Shown: positions 19,162 through 28,019 of the stretch, in pieces
Position numbering within the stretch: position 1 is the stretch's first letter
Layout: every line of letters begins with the position of its first letter
Source: a virus
Length of the DNA stretch: 34,348 nucleotides
Strand: one strand, 5' to 3'
IMG/VR virus record: IMGVR_UViG_3300025917_000044
Coordinates: 1 to 34,348 of that record
Notes under the pieces: model-generated
What the model saw: only the letters and a program-made list of their open reading frames with translations
What the model was told of the DNA's origin: nothing
Databases searched by the model: none
Translations under genes and position numbers: made by a program

Positions 19162-22100
19162 CTACATCGCCGCGTAGACGGGTCGGGCCAGGCTGATTGC
19201 CTGACCGCTCGAATGGGACTTGGTGACGCCGTTGACGGAGCGCGTCACGGTGAGCGTCTGCGGGTTGAGCAGCGCGAAGTTGTCGAACGACACCGTGACC
19301 GGAAGCGTGTTGGTGTTCCCCGAGGCCAGGATGGAGCGCACGCCCACCGAGCCGGCCGCGGTCAGGTCGCTGTCGGTGGTGGACGTCTGCCACACCACCG
19401 GTTCCGGGTCGGCCACCGGCCAGGCCTTGGCGCGCAGCGTCGTTCCGATCACCTGAAGGCGGACCTTGAAGAAGGTGCCCGCGGCGTGCGTGCCCGGCAC
19501 GGTGACCGTGGTGAGGTCGGTCTGGGCGCCGGCCACCCGCTTCTGGAGGACCAGGGTGAGCGTCTGGGTGGTGTTGAACGCCAGTCGGGCGTAGTAGGTG
19601 TTGTTGCCGTCCAGGTAGCGGGCCACGGGGCCCGCGAACTGTGAGCCGCCCGTGGCCAGGGCCGAGCTGGCCACGCTGACGACCAGGTCGACGTCCGCCG
19701 AGGGGGACGGGGTCACGCTGTAGCGGGAGACGTTGACGGACGTCAGGGTGTGCGTGCCGACGCTGCCGGTGACGTCGAAGTCCGAGGCCGCGCCGCCCGT
19801 GTTCGTCCACGCCGAGCCCACGGTGGGCGTGCCCCACCCGTCGGTGACCGAGCGGGTGAAGGTGTCCCGGATGGCACTGTCGGCGGCGGTCACCCGCAGC
19901 ACCTCGCCCCCGGTCCTCACGTCGAACGGGAACTCCGAGGCGTAGGTGGGCGAGTCGATCCACCGGGCGACGGCCGTGGTGAACACGTCCACCGCGGTCT
20001 CCGAGGCGTCCAGCGCTTCCTTCAGCTCACAGCCGGCCGTGTCCGCCCGCCCGTAGGTGGTGGATCCGACCACGCCCGCCGTCCACGGTTCGCCGGGCAC
20101 GCAGTTGAAGGTGATGCGCCAGACGTCCGGGCCGACCTCTTCGGTGTAGCCGATGACCAGGACGTCGACGTCGTCCGGGCCGTGGTCGTCCGGCACGCGC
20201 GTCAGCCGCAGCTTGTCCCCGATGTCGATGCGCAGGATGTCATCGATCATCTGGAAGACGCGCGGATTGGCCAGGTCCAGCGTGATCCGGGTGTAGCGCA
20301 CCCCGTCATAGGTGCCGAGGTGCACGCGCATCCCGGCGACCTGGCGGGCCTGCGCGTCGGTCTGGACGCTGTAGGTGTAGGCCTTGTCGTAGCGGCCCAC
20401 GCCGCCGTCCTCGGGATCCAGGACGGACAGCTTGCCGTCCTCCCGTACCTCCCGGGCCGGGACGGAGCCGTACTCCCGCTTGATGCTGACGTCGTTCTCG
20501 GTCAGCTTGTCGTCGTCGACCGGCTTGAACGGGGCACTGATCAGCCCCGCCTTGAAGTCGAGCGTCACCGCCGGGGGCTGGTTCCACAGCGTCGACTGCC
20601 CGCGGTGGATGACCTCGGTTCGGTCCCGCGCATCGAGCAGGTAGCCGAAGTTCGTGCGCGCGCTGTCGTTCATCAGCTCGAGCAGCTTCTTCGACCCCTG
20701 GATGCCCATGCGCTGCTGGAACACCGTCTCCCCGGCGACCGACGCGGTGTAGCCCGCCTCGGTTGCCAGGCGCACCACGCGGTCCCCGGCGCGCTCGCCC
20801 TGGAAGCCGGTGAACGCGTCGTACATCTCCCCGGCCGTGGGCCCGTTGCCGTCCCAGTAGGTGATGAACCCCACCGACTGGTCGGCGGTGGTGATGCCGC
20901 CGCCGGTGACCAGCCCCCAGTTGAACCGGATGTCCCGGGCGGCCTTGAAGACGATGCCGGACATGTTGCCGCTGAGGCGCTGCACGCCGTCGATGTAGAC
21001 GTAGAAGTCGGTGGTGGTGGCGAGCGGGTCGATGGTCACCCGGATGTGGTGGCCGCGACCGTCGTTGAAGTTCGCGTTGCTGATCGTGCCGAGAAAGGCG
21101 CCCGAGGACGCGGTCTCGCCGAAGGCGCCCCGGTAGCAAGAGATCTCGTTGGTGCTGCCGAAGAAGGCGACCTGGAAGCGGTAGCGGTTGTCGCTGTCGG
21201 TGCCCGCGCCCCGGTCGTTGATCTCGAGCGTGCCGGACGCGCCGTCACCGCCCCCGGCGATGAAGAAGTCCACCGACCAGGACGACGCGGCCGCGGTGCT
21301 GTTGGGCACGCCACCGGACAGCACGCCCACGGTCTCCGCCTTGAACAGGAAGACGTCCTCAATCCAGTCCTTCAGCTTGCCGCCCTGGAACACGGGCAGG
21401 TCCTGACCGAAGCCGGGGTCGAGGGCGTAGAACATGTCGCGGCCGCCGACCAGCGAGGCCCCGCCGAGGGAGTCGACGCCGTCGGTCAGCGGCCAGCACT
21501 CGATGGGGTTGCTGGCCCGGATGAACCGCAGCAGCGCGGAGTCGGTGGGCTTGTTGCCCGCGTCCATGCGCCGCGTGACCCCGGCCGGCGTGATGCTGAC
21601 GTAGTTGTCGTTGCCGGACCGGTCCCGGGTGGGCGGCCAGGCGGGCACCTCGCCGGCCATGCGGATGTGCCGGTTGGTCAGGATGGCACCGCCGCCGCGC
21701 GACCAGGTCAGGCCGGTGGAGTCGGTGAACGTGGTGCCGCCCGGGGCGGCGGACCGGGTGTTCATGTCGACCTTGACGGTGGTGCCGTCCAGCAGCTTCA
21801 GGGCGTACGCCTTGCCGCGCATGCGGTTCAGGACGCCGCCCGCCGGGGTGGTGTTGAAGGTGAAGCCGGCGCCGAACTCCATGTACGCGGTCCCGGCGAA
21901 CACGTTGGTGGTGGCCCCGCCGACGATCGGGTCGCCGATCAGGTGCCATTCCTCGTCATCGACGGTGCGGCCGGTGTAGAACCGCAGTTCGTAGCCGCCC
22001 GCCCCGTTGTTGATGTCGAGGGTGACGCGCAACGCCATGCGCTGCCCGTTGTAGCCCTTGACCGCCTCGGTCGCGGACTGCGTGATGCGGCTGGCGAACG

Positions 22101-22587
22101 TGCCGTCGGGCGACCACAGGAACGTCAGGACGCCGTCCAGGATCTCCAGGGCCCAGCAGTCGTTCGAGCTCGGCACGTACCGCAGGGCGAGCATCTGCGA
22201 CTCCGCCCAGTCCTCGAGGGCCAGGTCCAGGCGCAGGTCGAAGTCCCCTGTCACGTCCAGGGCGGCGGTGTCGTTGACGAACAGGGAGTTGTAGTTCAGG
22301 CCTCCGGGGAGCTCCGCCCACGGGGCGCCGACGTTGTAGCCGAACCGGAACGGGGTGTTGCGCCCGATCAGGTCGTACAGCGGGGACTGCGGGGCGCGGG
22401 GCGCGTACTTGTAGCCCCGGCTGTCCAGCACGCACTCGCAGGACGTCGGCTCCGCCGCGGAGGACGACTCCGAGGACAGGCCGCGGGTGACGGTCAGCGT
22501 CTGCGTGGTGCGCACGTCGCGGCTGATGTCGTTGAACGCTCCGCTATAGAACAGTTCGGCCCAGATGGGCGGGGGCAGGCTCGGCAT
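19162..22587 (-). CDS. large tail-tip (minor tail) protein with LamG-like domains
   Basis: This 1141-aa protein follows the tape measure with a 1-nt stop/start overlap. The N-terminus (PPIWAELFYSGAFNDISRDV; RFGYNVGAPW) is typical of actinophage minor tail proteins. At least three jelly-roll or LamG-like segments are visible (about 100-270, 440-600 and 930-1110: FDLRLDLALED, RYRFQVAFFG, SQFAGPVARYLDGNNTYYARLAF). The middle (620-860) resembles tail-associated hub regions. It probably fuses Dit/Tal-like and carbohydrate-binding roles, as no separate Dit gene was found. Confidence 0.85.
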   Translation of the reverse strand: MPSLPPPIWAELFYSGAFNDISRDVRTTQTLTVTRGLSSESSSAAEPTSCECVLDSRGYKYAPRAPQSPLYDLIGRNTPFRFGYNVGAPWAELPGGLNYNSLFVNDTAALDVTGDFDLRLDLALEDWAESQMLALRYVPSSNDCWALEILDGVLTFLWSPDGTFASRITQSATEAVKGYNGQRMALRVTLDINNGAGGYELRFYTGRTVDDEEWHLIGDPIVGGATTNVFAGTAYMEFGAGFTFNTTPAGGVLNRMRGKAYALKLLDGTTVKVDMNTRSAAPGGTTFTDSTGLTWSRGGGAILTNRHIRMAGEVPAWPPTRDRSGNDNYVSITPAGVTRRMDAGNKPTDSALLRFIRASNPIECWPLTDGVDSLGGASLVGGRDMFYALDPGFGQDLPVFQGGKLKDWIEDVFLFKAETVGVLSGGVPNSTAAASSWSVDFFIAGGGDGASGTLEINDRGAGTDSDNRYRFQVAFFGSTNEISCYRGAFGETASSGAFLGTISNANFNDGRGHHIRVTIDPLATTTDFYVYIDGVQRLSGNMSGIVFKAARDIRFNWGLVTGGGITTADQSVGFITYWDGNGPTAGEMYDAFTGFQGERAGDRVVRLATEAGYTASVAGETVFQQRMGIQGSKKLLELMNDSARTNFGYLLDARDRTEVIHRGQSTLWNQPPAVTLDFKAGLISAPFKPVDDDKLTENDVSIKREYGSVPAREVREDGKLSVLDPEDGGVGRYDKAYTYSVQTDAQARQVAGMRVHLGTYDGVRYTRITLDLANPRVFQMIDDILRIDIGDKLRLTRVPDDHGPDDVDVLVIGYTEEVGPDVWRITFNCVPGEPWTAGVVGSTTYGRADTAGCELKEALDASETAVDVFTTAVARWIDSPTYASEFPFDVRTGGEVLRVTAADSAIRDTFTRSVTDGWGTPTVGSAWTNTGGAASDFDVTGSVGTHTLTSVNVSRYSVTPSPSADVDLVVSVASSALATGGSQFAGPVARYLDGNNTYYARLAFNTTQTLTLVLQKRVAGAQTDLTTVTVPGTHAAGTFFKVRLQVIGTTLRAKAWPVADPEPVVWQTSTTDSDLTAAGSVGVRSILASGNTNTLPVTVSFDNFALLNPQTLTVTRSVNGVTKSHSSGQAISLARPVYAAM

Positions 22588-24170
22588 CAGCCACCTCCCG
22601 CGTACTTGACGATGTCGCCGCCGGACGTGACCCGGACGTTCTCCTGAAGGAACTCACGGAAGCCGCCGCCGTTGATCTGGAGCACGATCGGGCGCCCGCC
22701 GTCTCCCTGCATGTTCAGCAGGCCCTGAAGCTTGCTCAGGGGAAGCACGGCTTCCTGCTCACGGCCTTCACCGATCATGGCCAGGGTGGGGCCGGTGGTG
22801 ACGCCGCCCTCGGCGAGGTAGGGGATGTACGGAATGAACGGGATGTCGACGCCCGGGATGCTGTTGGCCCCGGCGATCAGCTTGTTCACGCCGTAGATGC
22901 CGTCGTTCAGCAGGCCGATGATTCCGTTGAGCGCCCACTTCAGGCCGTCGGTGACGCCGTCCCACATGCCGCCGAAGAAGCCCTTGATCCTGTCGACCCA
23001 GCCGGAGATCGTCCGTCCGATGTTGCTCCACTGAGTGGAGATCCAGCCGGTGATCGCACCCCAGTTCTTGATGATGATGCCGAGCGGGGTGAAGTTGAAG
23101 AAGATCGTCTTCACCATACCGACGGCCCAGTTGAAGATGCCGACGATGTCGTCCCACAGGTCCTTCAGCCAGTCCCAGACCGCGCTGAAGATCTTGATGG
23201 TCCACGCCTTGATCGTGTCCCAGTTCTTGATGATGACGACTGCCAGGCCGACGACAGCGGCGATGATCAGGGCAATCGGCCAGATGGACAGCAGCCACGC
23301 GGCCGCCATCGTGATCGCGCTCACGGTGGCGGAGGCGGCCATGGCGATCCAGGAACCCACCCAAGCCGCCGCCGTGGCGATGGCCGAGCCGACAGCGGTT
23401 GCAGCGGTAGCGACGGTCCCCGCCCCGAACAGGGCGAAGGTGCCGATGAGACCGAACAGCGCGGTACCGATCTGCGAGATCGTGCCGACCCAGCTGCCCA
23501 TGACGCCCGCGCCGACCTGGTTGCGCTGGGCCTCGTTGAGGTCGATCTGCGCACCCTTGGCGTCGATGGCCGCCTGCTTGCCGTCGAGCTGGGCCTGGTT
23601 GTAGTCCTCGGTCGCCTGCTTGCCGTCGAGCTTGGCCTGCTTGGCATCCGCGTCCGCCTGGGTCAGGTCGATCTGAGCCTGCTGAGCCTCAAGGGAGTTG
23701 GGGCCGAACTCCTTGACCGCGTCGTTGTAGTCCTTCTGGGCAACCTTCTGGTCGAGCAGGGCCTGCTTGAGGTCGATGCCGGACTGGACGCCGTCCACCT
23801 GCGCCTGGTTGGCATCGATCTGGGACTGCTTCATGTCCTGGTTGGCTTGCTTGACGTCGAGCGCGGCCTGGGCGACGTCGTTCTGCGCGCGGGCGAGGTC
23901 GTCGGCCCGCTGCTCTCCCGTGTTCCATAGGTCGACGGCGCCGTTGACGATGTCGCCCATGCTGGCGAACGCGCCGGCGGCCCCGAGTGCTCCGGCGCCG
24001 ACCGCTTCAATGCGGCTGGTGAGACCGTTGGCCTCGCTGTCCGCCTGGGCGAGGTCACCGCTGGCAGAGCTGGCCGCGTCGCCCAGTCCGTCGATGCTGG
24101 TGGTTGCGTCGTCGATCGTTGCGGACGTGCTGCCGATGTCCGCGGCGATCTCAACTGTCACGTCGGACAT
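22587..24170 (-). CDS. tail tape measure protein
   Basis: This 527-aa protein has a long QA-rich helical repeat region (about 95-215; units such as DLTQADADAKQAKLDGKQATEDYNQ), a hydrophobic block (about 230-325) and a C-terminal segment (AEGGVTTGPTLAMIGEGREQEAVLPL) diagnostic of tape measures. Such proteins set tail length at about 0.15 nm per residue, implying a short tail of about 80 nm. ATG 24170 was chosen for the GGGGGG stretch 8 nt upstream; GTG 24179 is the alternative. It overlaps the frameshifted chaperone gene upstream, the canonical arrangement. Confidence 0.93.
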   Translation of the reverse strand: MSDVTVEIAADIGSTSATIDDATTSIDGLGDAASSASGDLAQADSEANGLTSRIEAVGAGALGAAGAFASMGDIVNGAVDLWNTGEQRADDLARAQNDVAQAALDVKQANQDMKQSQIDANQAQVDGVQSGIDLKQALLDQKVAQKDYNDAVKEFGPNSLEAQQAQIDLTQADADAKQAKLDGKQATEDYNQAQLDGKQAAIDAKGAQIDLNEAQRNQVGAGVMGSWVGTISQIGTALFGLIGTFALFGAGTVATAATAVGSAIATAAAWVGSWIAMAASATVSAITMAAAWLLSIWPIALIIAAVVGLAVVIIKNWDTIKAWTIKIFSAVWDWLKDLWDDIVGIFNWAVGMVKTIFFNFTPLGIIIKNWGAITGWISTQWSNIGRTISGWVDRIKGFFGGMWDGVTDGLKWALNGIIGLLNDGIYGVNKLIAGANSIPGVDIPFIPYIPYLAEGGVTTGPTLAMIGEGREQEAVLPLSKLQGLLNMQGDGGRPIVLQINGGGFREFLQENVRVTSGGDIVKYAGGG

Positions 24171-24866
24171 GCTCGTCACCCCCCATCGACTTGTTGATGC
24201 CGCGGATGGCCGCCAGCAGTTCCTGCGGGCCCTTCCGTTCGGTTCCGTAGGGCAGTAGGAAGTCCTGCGGTGTGAATCGCTTGCTGCCCTTGCCCCGGTT
24301 GGCGTTGGCGACGGTGGCGGCGATGGTGGCCGCCTGGATGTCGTTCCGGCGCCTGCCGAGTGGGCCGGTGATTTTCTCGAAGGCCATCCACTCGGTCAGT
24401 TCGGACGAACCCAGCCGGGAGTCCAGGTCGGCCACCGTCATCCCGAGGTGCTCCGCTAGTCGGAAACGGAAGAGCCGCTCTGGGCGGCGTCGGAGTTTCC
24501 CTCTGCTTCCTTCACGGCGAACCGGCCCATGCGTGAGAGCTCCTGGACCTTGCCTGCCAGCCGCTCGATGACTGCGCCGGACTTCTTGCTCAGCTCGCCG
24601 ATCTCCTTGTTGGAGTAGAGCCGCTCGAAGTTCTCGTCCACCAGTCCGAAGGCGACGAGCTTCTCCCGGTACGTCTTGAGCGACTCGATCCGCAGCTGCG
24701 GGCTCTGGCCGTTGGCGACGACGCTGCCGGCCTCGATGTATCCCCGGTCGGCGGCCGTCAGCTCCATGAGCCGGACCATCGCGCCCTCGCCCCACTCGGG
24801 CACGGGCACGTCCTCCCACGTCCGGTCGACGGCGGAGTTGATCTGTGCCTTCGTCAGTAGTGCCAT
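24151..24866 (-). CDS. tail assembly chaperone GT, frameshift product
   Basis: A -1 slip at GGGAAAC (24495-24501) joins the first 124 codons of the chaperone G gene to the frame reading LRRRPERLFRFRLAEHLGMT and onward to the stop at 24151, giving about 238 aa. This G/GT pair directly before the tape measure is conserved in siphophages and assists tail-tube assembly around the tape measure. The extension contains ADLDSRLGSSELTEWMAFEK, a typical GT C-domain phrase. It runs into the start of the tape measure gene. Confidence 0.85.
24456..24866 (-). CDS. tail assembly chaperone G
   Basis: This 136-aa unshifted product starts at ATG 24866 and ends at TAG 24456. It is acidic and helical (KAQINSAVDRTWEDVPVPEWGEGAMVRL; LVDENFERLYSNKEIGELSKKSGAVIERL), as usual for siphophage chaperones of this position. 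It lies between the tail tube gene and the tape measure. Most ribosomes end here; the minority that slip produce the GT form. Confidence 0.85.
   Translation of the reverse strand: MALLTKAQINSAVDRTWEDVPVPEWGEGAMVRLMELTAADRGYIEAGSVVANGQSPQLRIESLKTYREKLVAFGLVDENFERLYSNKEIGELSKKSGAVIERLAGKVQELSRMGRFAVKEAEGNSDAAQSGSSVSD
24495..24501 (-). promoter_or_regulatory. -1 ribosomal frameshift slippery heptamer
   Basis: On the minus strand it reads G GGA AAC in the chaperone G frame, a canonical X-XXY-YYZ slip site (GGGAAAC). It is located 12 codons before the G stop, and the -1 frame is open for 114 further codons. Confidence 0.85.
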
Positions 24867-24888
24867 GGTGCGTTGTTCCCCGTTCTCG

Positions 24889-25323
24889 TCAGGCGCCGGT
24901 CGCGGTCAGGACGGGCTTGCCGGAGATCTTGAACGTGGCCGTCCGCTCCATCTTGTCGTCGTGCGGGAACTCGTCTCCGAGGCTGGTGATCAGCGCGGAG
25001 AACTCCCAGGTGTGCTCGTCCGCCTTCCCCGGGAGGACCACGACCTGGTAGTCGCGCAGGTCGTCCTCTTCGAAGTCGTCGTCGAGGGCCTGGTGGGTCG
25101 TGTCGCCGGGGTCGTAGTTGATGGTGATCTCGACTTCCCCGCCGTCCTTGAGGCCCTTGACGAACTCCCGGTACTTGTCGGGGGAGTCGTGGGCGGTGAC
25201 CTCGATGGCCTCCCGCGACCTCGAGGGACCGGAAACGTCCGAGACGTTGGCGACGGCCACGAAGGTGCCGGCGCCGTTGGAGTCACGCTTGAGCTGGGTA
25301 CCGAATGCGTCAAGACCGGCCAT
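24889..25323 (-). CDS. major tail tube protein
   Basis: This 144-aa protein has the beta-rich pattern of siphophage tail tube proteins: AGTFVAVANVSDVSGPSRSREAIEVTAHDS, then REFVKGLKDGGEVEITINYDP, then WEFSALITSLGDEFPHDDKMERTATFKISGKPVL. The phrases 'VTAHDSPDKYREFVKGLKDGGEV' and the C-terminal 'KISGKP' are typical of the family. It polymerises in rings around the tape measure. It lies right before the chaperone genes in the normal tail order. Confidence 0.9.
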   Translation of the reverse strand: MAGLDAFGTQLKRDSNGAGTFVAVANVSDVSGPSRSREAIEVTAHDSPDKYREFVKGLKDGGEVEITINYDPGDTTHQALDDDFEEDDLRDYQVVVLPGKADEHTWEFSALITSLGDEFPHDDKMERTATFKISGKPVLTATGA

Positions 25324-25378
25324 GGTCTCCGCCCTTCTGGGTTGGTCCGGCGCTTGCGGCCGGTCGTTGATCGAGCGA

Positions 25379-25807
25379 TTACGCGGGGGCGACCTCAGTG
25401 CCGATCCGGAACGTCATCGGTACGTGCCGGATGTCGCCCGGGGGCTCGGGGTCCTTGAGCGTCTGAAGGGACACGAACCGCGTCCACCGGTGGACGTGGC
25501 CCTCGATGGTCAGCGGGGTGTGGTCCAGGACCTGGAGCACACGGGCCGCGATCGTGAGGCTTGTGGCGAAGCCGCGGTTCTGGTCCCAGATGTGCAAGGT
25601 CTCCAGCACCTCGGAGCCGTACCGGTCGTGCGCGTTGGACGGGGTCTCTACCGCCTCACCGATGACGATGTACGGGTACGGCTGCTTCTCGTTGACCCAG
25701 TCGAAGACGCCCTTGATGAGGTCCATGAGCGGCGCGTCGGCCAGCAGCGCGTTACGCACGCCGTCCTGGGTGGGCAGCGCGGCCAGCCCCGGGGTGGGGC
25801 TGCTCAC
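25379..25807 (-). CDS. tail completion/terminator protein (DUF3168-like)
   Basis: This 142-aa protein contains the DUF3168 phrase 'VFDWVNEKQPYPYIVIGEAVETPSNAHDRYGSEVLETLHIWDQ'. This family closes the tail end that joins the head. Its GTG start overlaps the previous stop (GTGA). Its place between the HK97-gp10-like gene and the tail tube gene matches standard siphophage order. Confidence 0.88.
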   Translation of the reverse strand: MSSPTPGLAALPTQDGVRNALLADAPLMDLIKGVFDWVNEKQPYPYIVIGEAVETPSNAHDRYGSEVLETLHIWDQNRGFATSLTIAARVLQVLDHTPLTIEGHVHRWTRFVSLQTLKDPEPPGDIRHVPMTFRIGTEVAPA

Positions 25808-26187
25808 CGCAGGGCCCGCCGTACTTCTTCCGTCAGCCGGGAGGCAAAGCGGCCCCGCTCCCGTTCCAGCGCCGGATACAGCGACGGCTGCGCGGGGCGC
25901 CTGCGGGTACCGAACTCGACATAGGTGGCGTAGGAGTTCTCGGGGCCGAACCAGCCGACATCGGCGACCAGGCCGCCCTCGCGGAACCGGATGTCGACGG
26001 CGTCCTTGAGGTGGTGGCTGTCGCCACCCCTGGTGTCGACCGGCACGTTGCGCTTGACGTCGTCGCGCACCGCCTCAGCCGACTCCTTCACGGCCTCCAC
26101 CACGGAATCCCTGATCCGGTCGGGCAGGCCCTCAAGGCGTTGCTTTGTCCGGGCGATGCCGGAGACCCGTACCCCGCTGCGCGCCAT
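25804..26187 (-). CDS. HK97 gp10-like head-tail/tail completion protein
   Basis: This 127-aa protein has a helical N-half (RTKQRLEGLPDRIRDSVVEAVKESAEAVRDDVKRNVPVDT) followed by HHLKDAVDIRFREGGLVADVGWF and YATYVEFGTRRRPAQPSLYPAL, the diagnostic gp10 ending. AGGAGGT sits about 7 nt before ATG 26187; a GTG at 26196 lies inside that ribosome site. It joins head and tail in siphophages. Confidence 0.88.
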   Translation of the reverse strand: MARSGVRVSGIARTKQRLEGLPDRIRDSVVEAVKESAEAVRDDVKRNVPVDTRGGDSHHLKDAVDIRFREGGLVADVGWFGPENSYATYVEFGTRRRPAQPSLYPALERERGRFASRLTEEVRRALR

Positions 26188-26192
26188 CGCCG

Positions 26193-26372
26193 TCACCTCC
26201 TGCTGAGCTGCTTGCGGATGATGTGCAGTTCGCCGGCGACGGCGAGCAGACCCCAGGCCAGCGCGCGCGGCAGGTCGACCGTGCCGCCGCTCTCGCCGAG
26301 GTGCGTCTCAGCGCGGCGGCGGGCTTCGTGCGGCTCCACCTGGGGAAGCCGGGGCGGGCGTTCGTCCGCCAT
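26193..26372 (-). CDS. small hypothetical protein in the connector region, 59 aa
   Basis: ATG 26372 overlaps the upstream stop, and TGA 26193 lies in the ribosome site of the gp10-like gene, so it fills the gap precisely. The product starts MADERPPRLPQVEPHEARRR and ends AVAGELHIIRKQLSRR: a proline-rich start, then helices with a hydrophobic 'ALAWGLLAVAGELH' segment. Its strong GC3 bias is a further sign of coding. Its function is unknown; it may be a small morphogenesis factor. Confidence 0.7.
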   Translation of the reverse strand: MADERPPRLPQVEPHEARRRAETHLGESGGTVDLPRALAWGLLAVAGELHIIRKQLSRR

Positions 26373-26710
26373 CAGGCGCCCAGTTCGAACGGGCGGACCG
26401 TGACCGTGGTGGCAGAGCTGTAGGTGATGGCCGCCCGCCCGTTCGCCCCGCGGAAGATGTTGGCGAGCGGGATGATGGCGTGCTTCCCGGCCGCGACCAC
26501 GTAGGTCGGGTCGGCGATGCCCACGCCGGAGACGGTGCCCGGGGTGGCGATGGTGACGGTGATGGGCGATGCCGCACCGTTGTTGACGTACAGGAACCGT
26601 CCCGGTCCGACCGGGGCGGTGTCCCCTCCGCCCGCGGCTGCGGTCGCGGCGGCTGCGACGTCGAGGGTGCCGGCTGCGACGGACACGGTGGTAAGGCTGA
26701 GGTCAGCCAC
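26372..26710 (-). CDS. small beta-rich structural protein, possible head decoration, 112 aa
   Basis: GTG 26710 has AAGGAG 6 nt upstream. The sequence is nearly all beta-forming (LSLTTVSVAAGTLDVAAAAT; GRFLYVNNGAASPITVTIATPGTVSG; AAITYSSATTVTVRPFEL), like small capsid-decoration or tail-accessory proteins of actinophages. It lies in the connector block between head-closure and gp10-like genes. Function is inferred from position and fold type only. Confidence 0.7.
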   Translation of the reverse strand: MADLSLTTVSVAAGTLDVAAAATAAAGGGDTAPVGPGRFLYVNNGAASPITVTIATPGTVSGVGIADPTYVVAAGKHAIIPLANIFRGANGRAAITYSSATTVTVRPFELGA

Positions 26711-27059
26711 TGGGTTCTCCTTCTCCCTGGGTCAGCTCAACAAAGGCCTTGGCGTAGACCGGGGTGGACGGGTGGACGATCGACTCCACCCGGAAGACCT
26801 GCATGGTGCCGAGCGCGTCGGCGCCCCGCAGTTCGTCACCGCGGCGCACGATCGTCCGGGGCGAGAGGTAGATGTTGTGCGAGTGACTGGACTCCGCCTG
26901 AGCGGCCATCAGCCGCTCGGTGGGGGAGGGCTGATCGACCTTGCCGCGCACCGTGCCGACCTGGACCAGGGTGGTCGTCTGCCCGCCGTGTCCGTCGTCG
27001 GACGTCTGGGGGCGGTACACCGTCAGGGTGCGGTTCAGCGTGTGGCCGATGCCCCTCAT
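26703..27059 (-). CDS. head-closure / head-tail joining protein
   Basis: This 118-aa protein has the SPP1-gp16-like pattern: RTLTVYRPQTSDDGHGGQTTTLVQVGTVRGKVDQP, then HNIYLSPRTIVRRGDELRGADALGTMQVFRVESIVHPS. Such proteins plug the connector after packaging and bind the tail. ATG 27059 overlaps the upstream gene's stop by 4 nt, and the end overlaps the next gene by 8 nt. Confidence 0.8.
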   Translation of the reverse strand: MRGIGHTLNRTLTVYRPQTSDDGHGGQTTTLVQVGTVRGKVDQPSPTERLMAAQAESSHSHNIYLSPRTIVRRGDELRGADALGTMQVFRVESIVHPSTPVYAKAFVELTQGEGEPSG

Positions 27060-27646
27060 CGGGTCACCAGCATGTCGATGCCGCCGCCGAACCGGGCCCG
27101 TAGCCGGTCCCGCCAGTACTGCGGTAGGTCCATCTCGGTGATGCGTCCGTCGGCCCCGTAGGTCACCGCCCAGTCACCGAGCCGTTCGGAGGTGATCTCC
27201 TTGGTACCGGCCAGGCCCGTGCCGTCGTCCTCGCGGACGGCGACGATGGCGGATGCGGCCATGCGACAAACCAGGTCGACGATGTCCTCGGGCGCCTCGA
27301 GTAGGCCGTGCGTCATGGTGACTTCGACCTCGGACGGCTCGCAGCCGGTCCAGCCGCACGCCCGCCACAGCCGCTCTGAGCGCAGCCGCCAGTCGGTGAC
27401 CGCGTCGCCGTCGATGCTGACGGAGGCGACGGACACGATGGGCGGGGCGGGCAGCCGTAGCCACTGCCCGCGCATGCCCTCGAGGGTGATGGTGGAGGTG
27501 ACGCGGGTGATGGGCACCCCCGCCGCCTCCCGTACGGCCGCCGAGGCGATGCCCAGGTAGACGCCGGCGATGCTCGTCTCGGAGGCTTCCACGGTGAAGC
27601 CGCGGGCCTCGAGGTCAGCAACCGTTGCCAGTGGATCCAGTGCCAC
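27056..27646 (-). CDS. head-tail connector/adaptor protein (gp15/gp6-like)
   Basis: This 196-aa protein starts at GTG 27646 with GGGAGG upstream. It begins ALDPLATVADLEARGF and contains SAAVREAAGVPI, a beta section with APPIVSVASVSIDGDAVTDW, and a helical end (APEDIVDLVCRMAASAIVAV), all characteristic of the adaptor family that binds below the portal. Its order (capsid, small protein, adaptor, head closure) is standard. Confidence 0.85.
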   Translation of the reverse strand: MALDPLATVADLEARGFTVEASETSIAGVYLGIASAAVREAAGVPITRVTSTITLEGMRGQWLRLPAPPIVSVASVSIDGDAVTDWRLRSERLWRACGWTGCEPSEVEVTMTHGLLEAPEDIVDLVCRMAASAIVAVREDDGTGLAGTKEITSERLGDWAVTYGADGRITEMDLPQYWRDRLRARFGGGIDMLVTR

Positions 27647-27662
27647 GGCGGCCCCCTCCCTG

Positions 27663-28019
27663 TCAGCTGACCATGTCGATCAGGTCGGCCTTGGTGTAGT
27701 TGGCGGCGTCCTCGCGGGACATGTGCTGGGTGCGGGCCACGTAGACGACCCAGTCCGCCTTGGGCGCGTTCAGCGCGGGGCGGTCCGGGTCGGGCTCCGC
27801 CTCGGCGGCGGGCTCGTCCACGGGGGTGTCCTGCTCGCCGTCGGCAGCAGGCTCGTCCGTGTCCGTCTCGGGGGCTGGCTCCAGGACATCGCCCGGCCAG
27901 GTCCACTCACCCGAGTCCAGACGGCGCTGGATCTCCTTCTCCGTGAACGGCTGGCCGACGGTCACCATGAACGGTGCGCCGGCCGAGCCGATCAGACGGA
28001 GTTCGTCACCGGTCCTCAC
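27663..28019 (-). CDS. small acidic head-region protein with C-terminal HeH/Rho-N-like helix pair
   Basis: This 118-aa protein's GTG start overlaps the capsid stop. It has a short N-domain (MVTVGQPFTEKEIQRRLDSGEWTW), a long acidic Pro/Glu/Asp linker (about 45-85) and a C-terminal helical module (RTQHMSREDAANYTKADLIDMV) resembling HeH or Rho N-terminal domains found in phage head-region proteins. It may be a capsid-associated or minor structural protein; the exact role is unknown. Confidence 0.72.
   Translation of the reverse strand: MRTGDELRLIGSAGAPFMVTVGQPFTEKEIQRRLDSGEWTWPGDVLEPAPETDTDEPAADGEQDTPVDEPAAEAEPDPDRPALNAPKADWVVYVARTQHMSREDAANYTKADLIDMVS

Noticed and set aside
18500-19963. 487-codon minus-strand frame
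   Set aside because: Only its last 82 codons (from 18745, with a good ribosome site) look coding; the rest is a shadow of the tail genes.
19750-22647. 965-codon open frame on plus opposite the large tail protein
   Set aside because: It mirrors the tail gene's codon bias and has Arg/Val/Ala-rich, motif-free sequence; the minus frame has clear domains and order.
26340-26356. Possible third copy of the twin promoter element (GGGGAAGCCGGGG on plus)
   Set aside because: It lies inside the coding sequence of a small connector gene, lacks the GGAACGTC part and the second block, and is probably chance.
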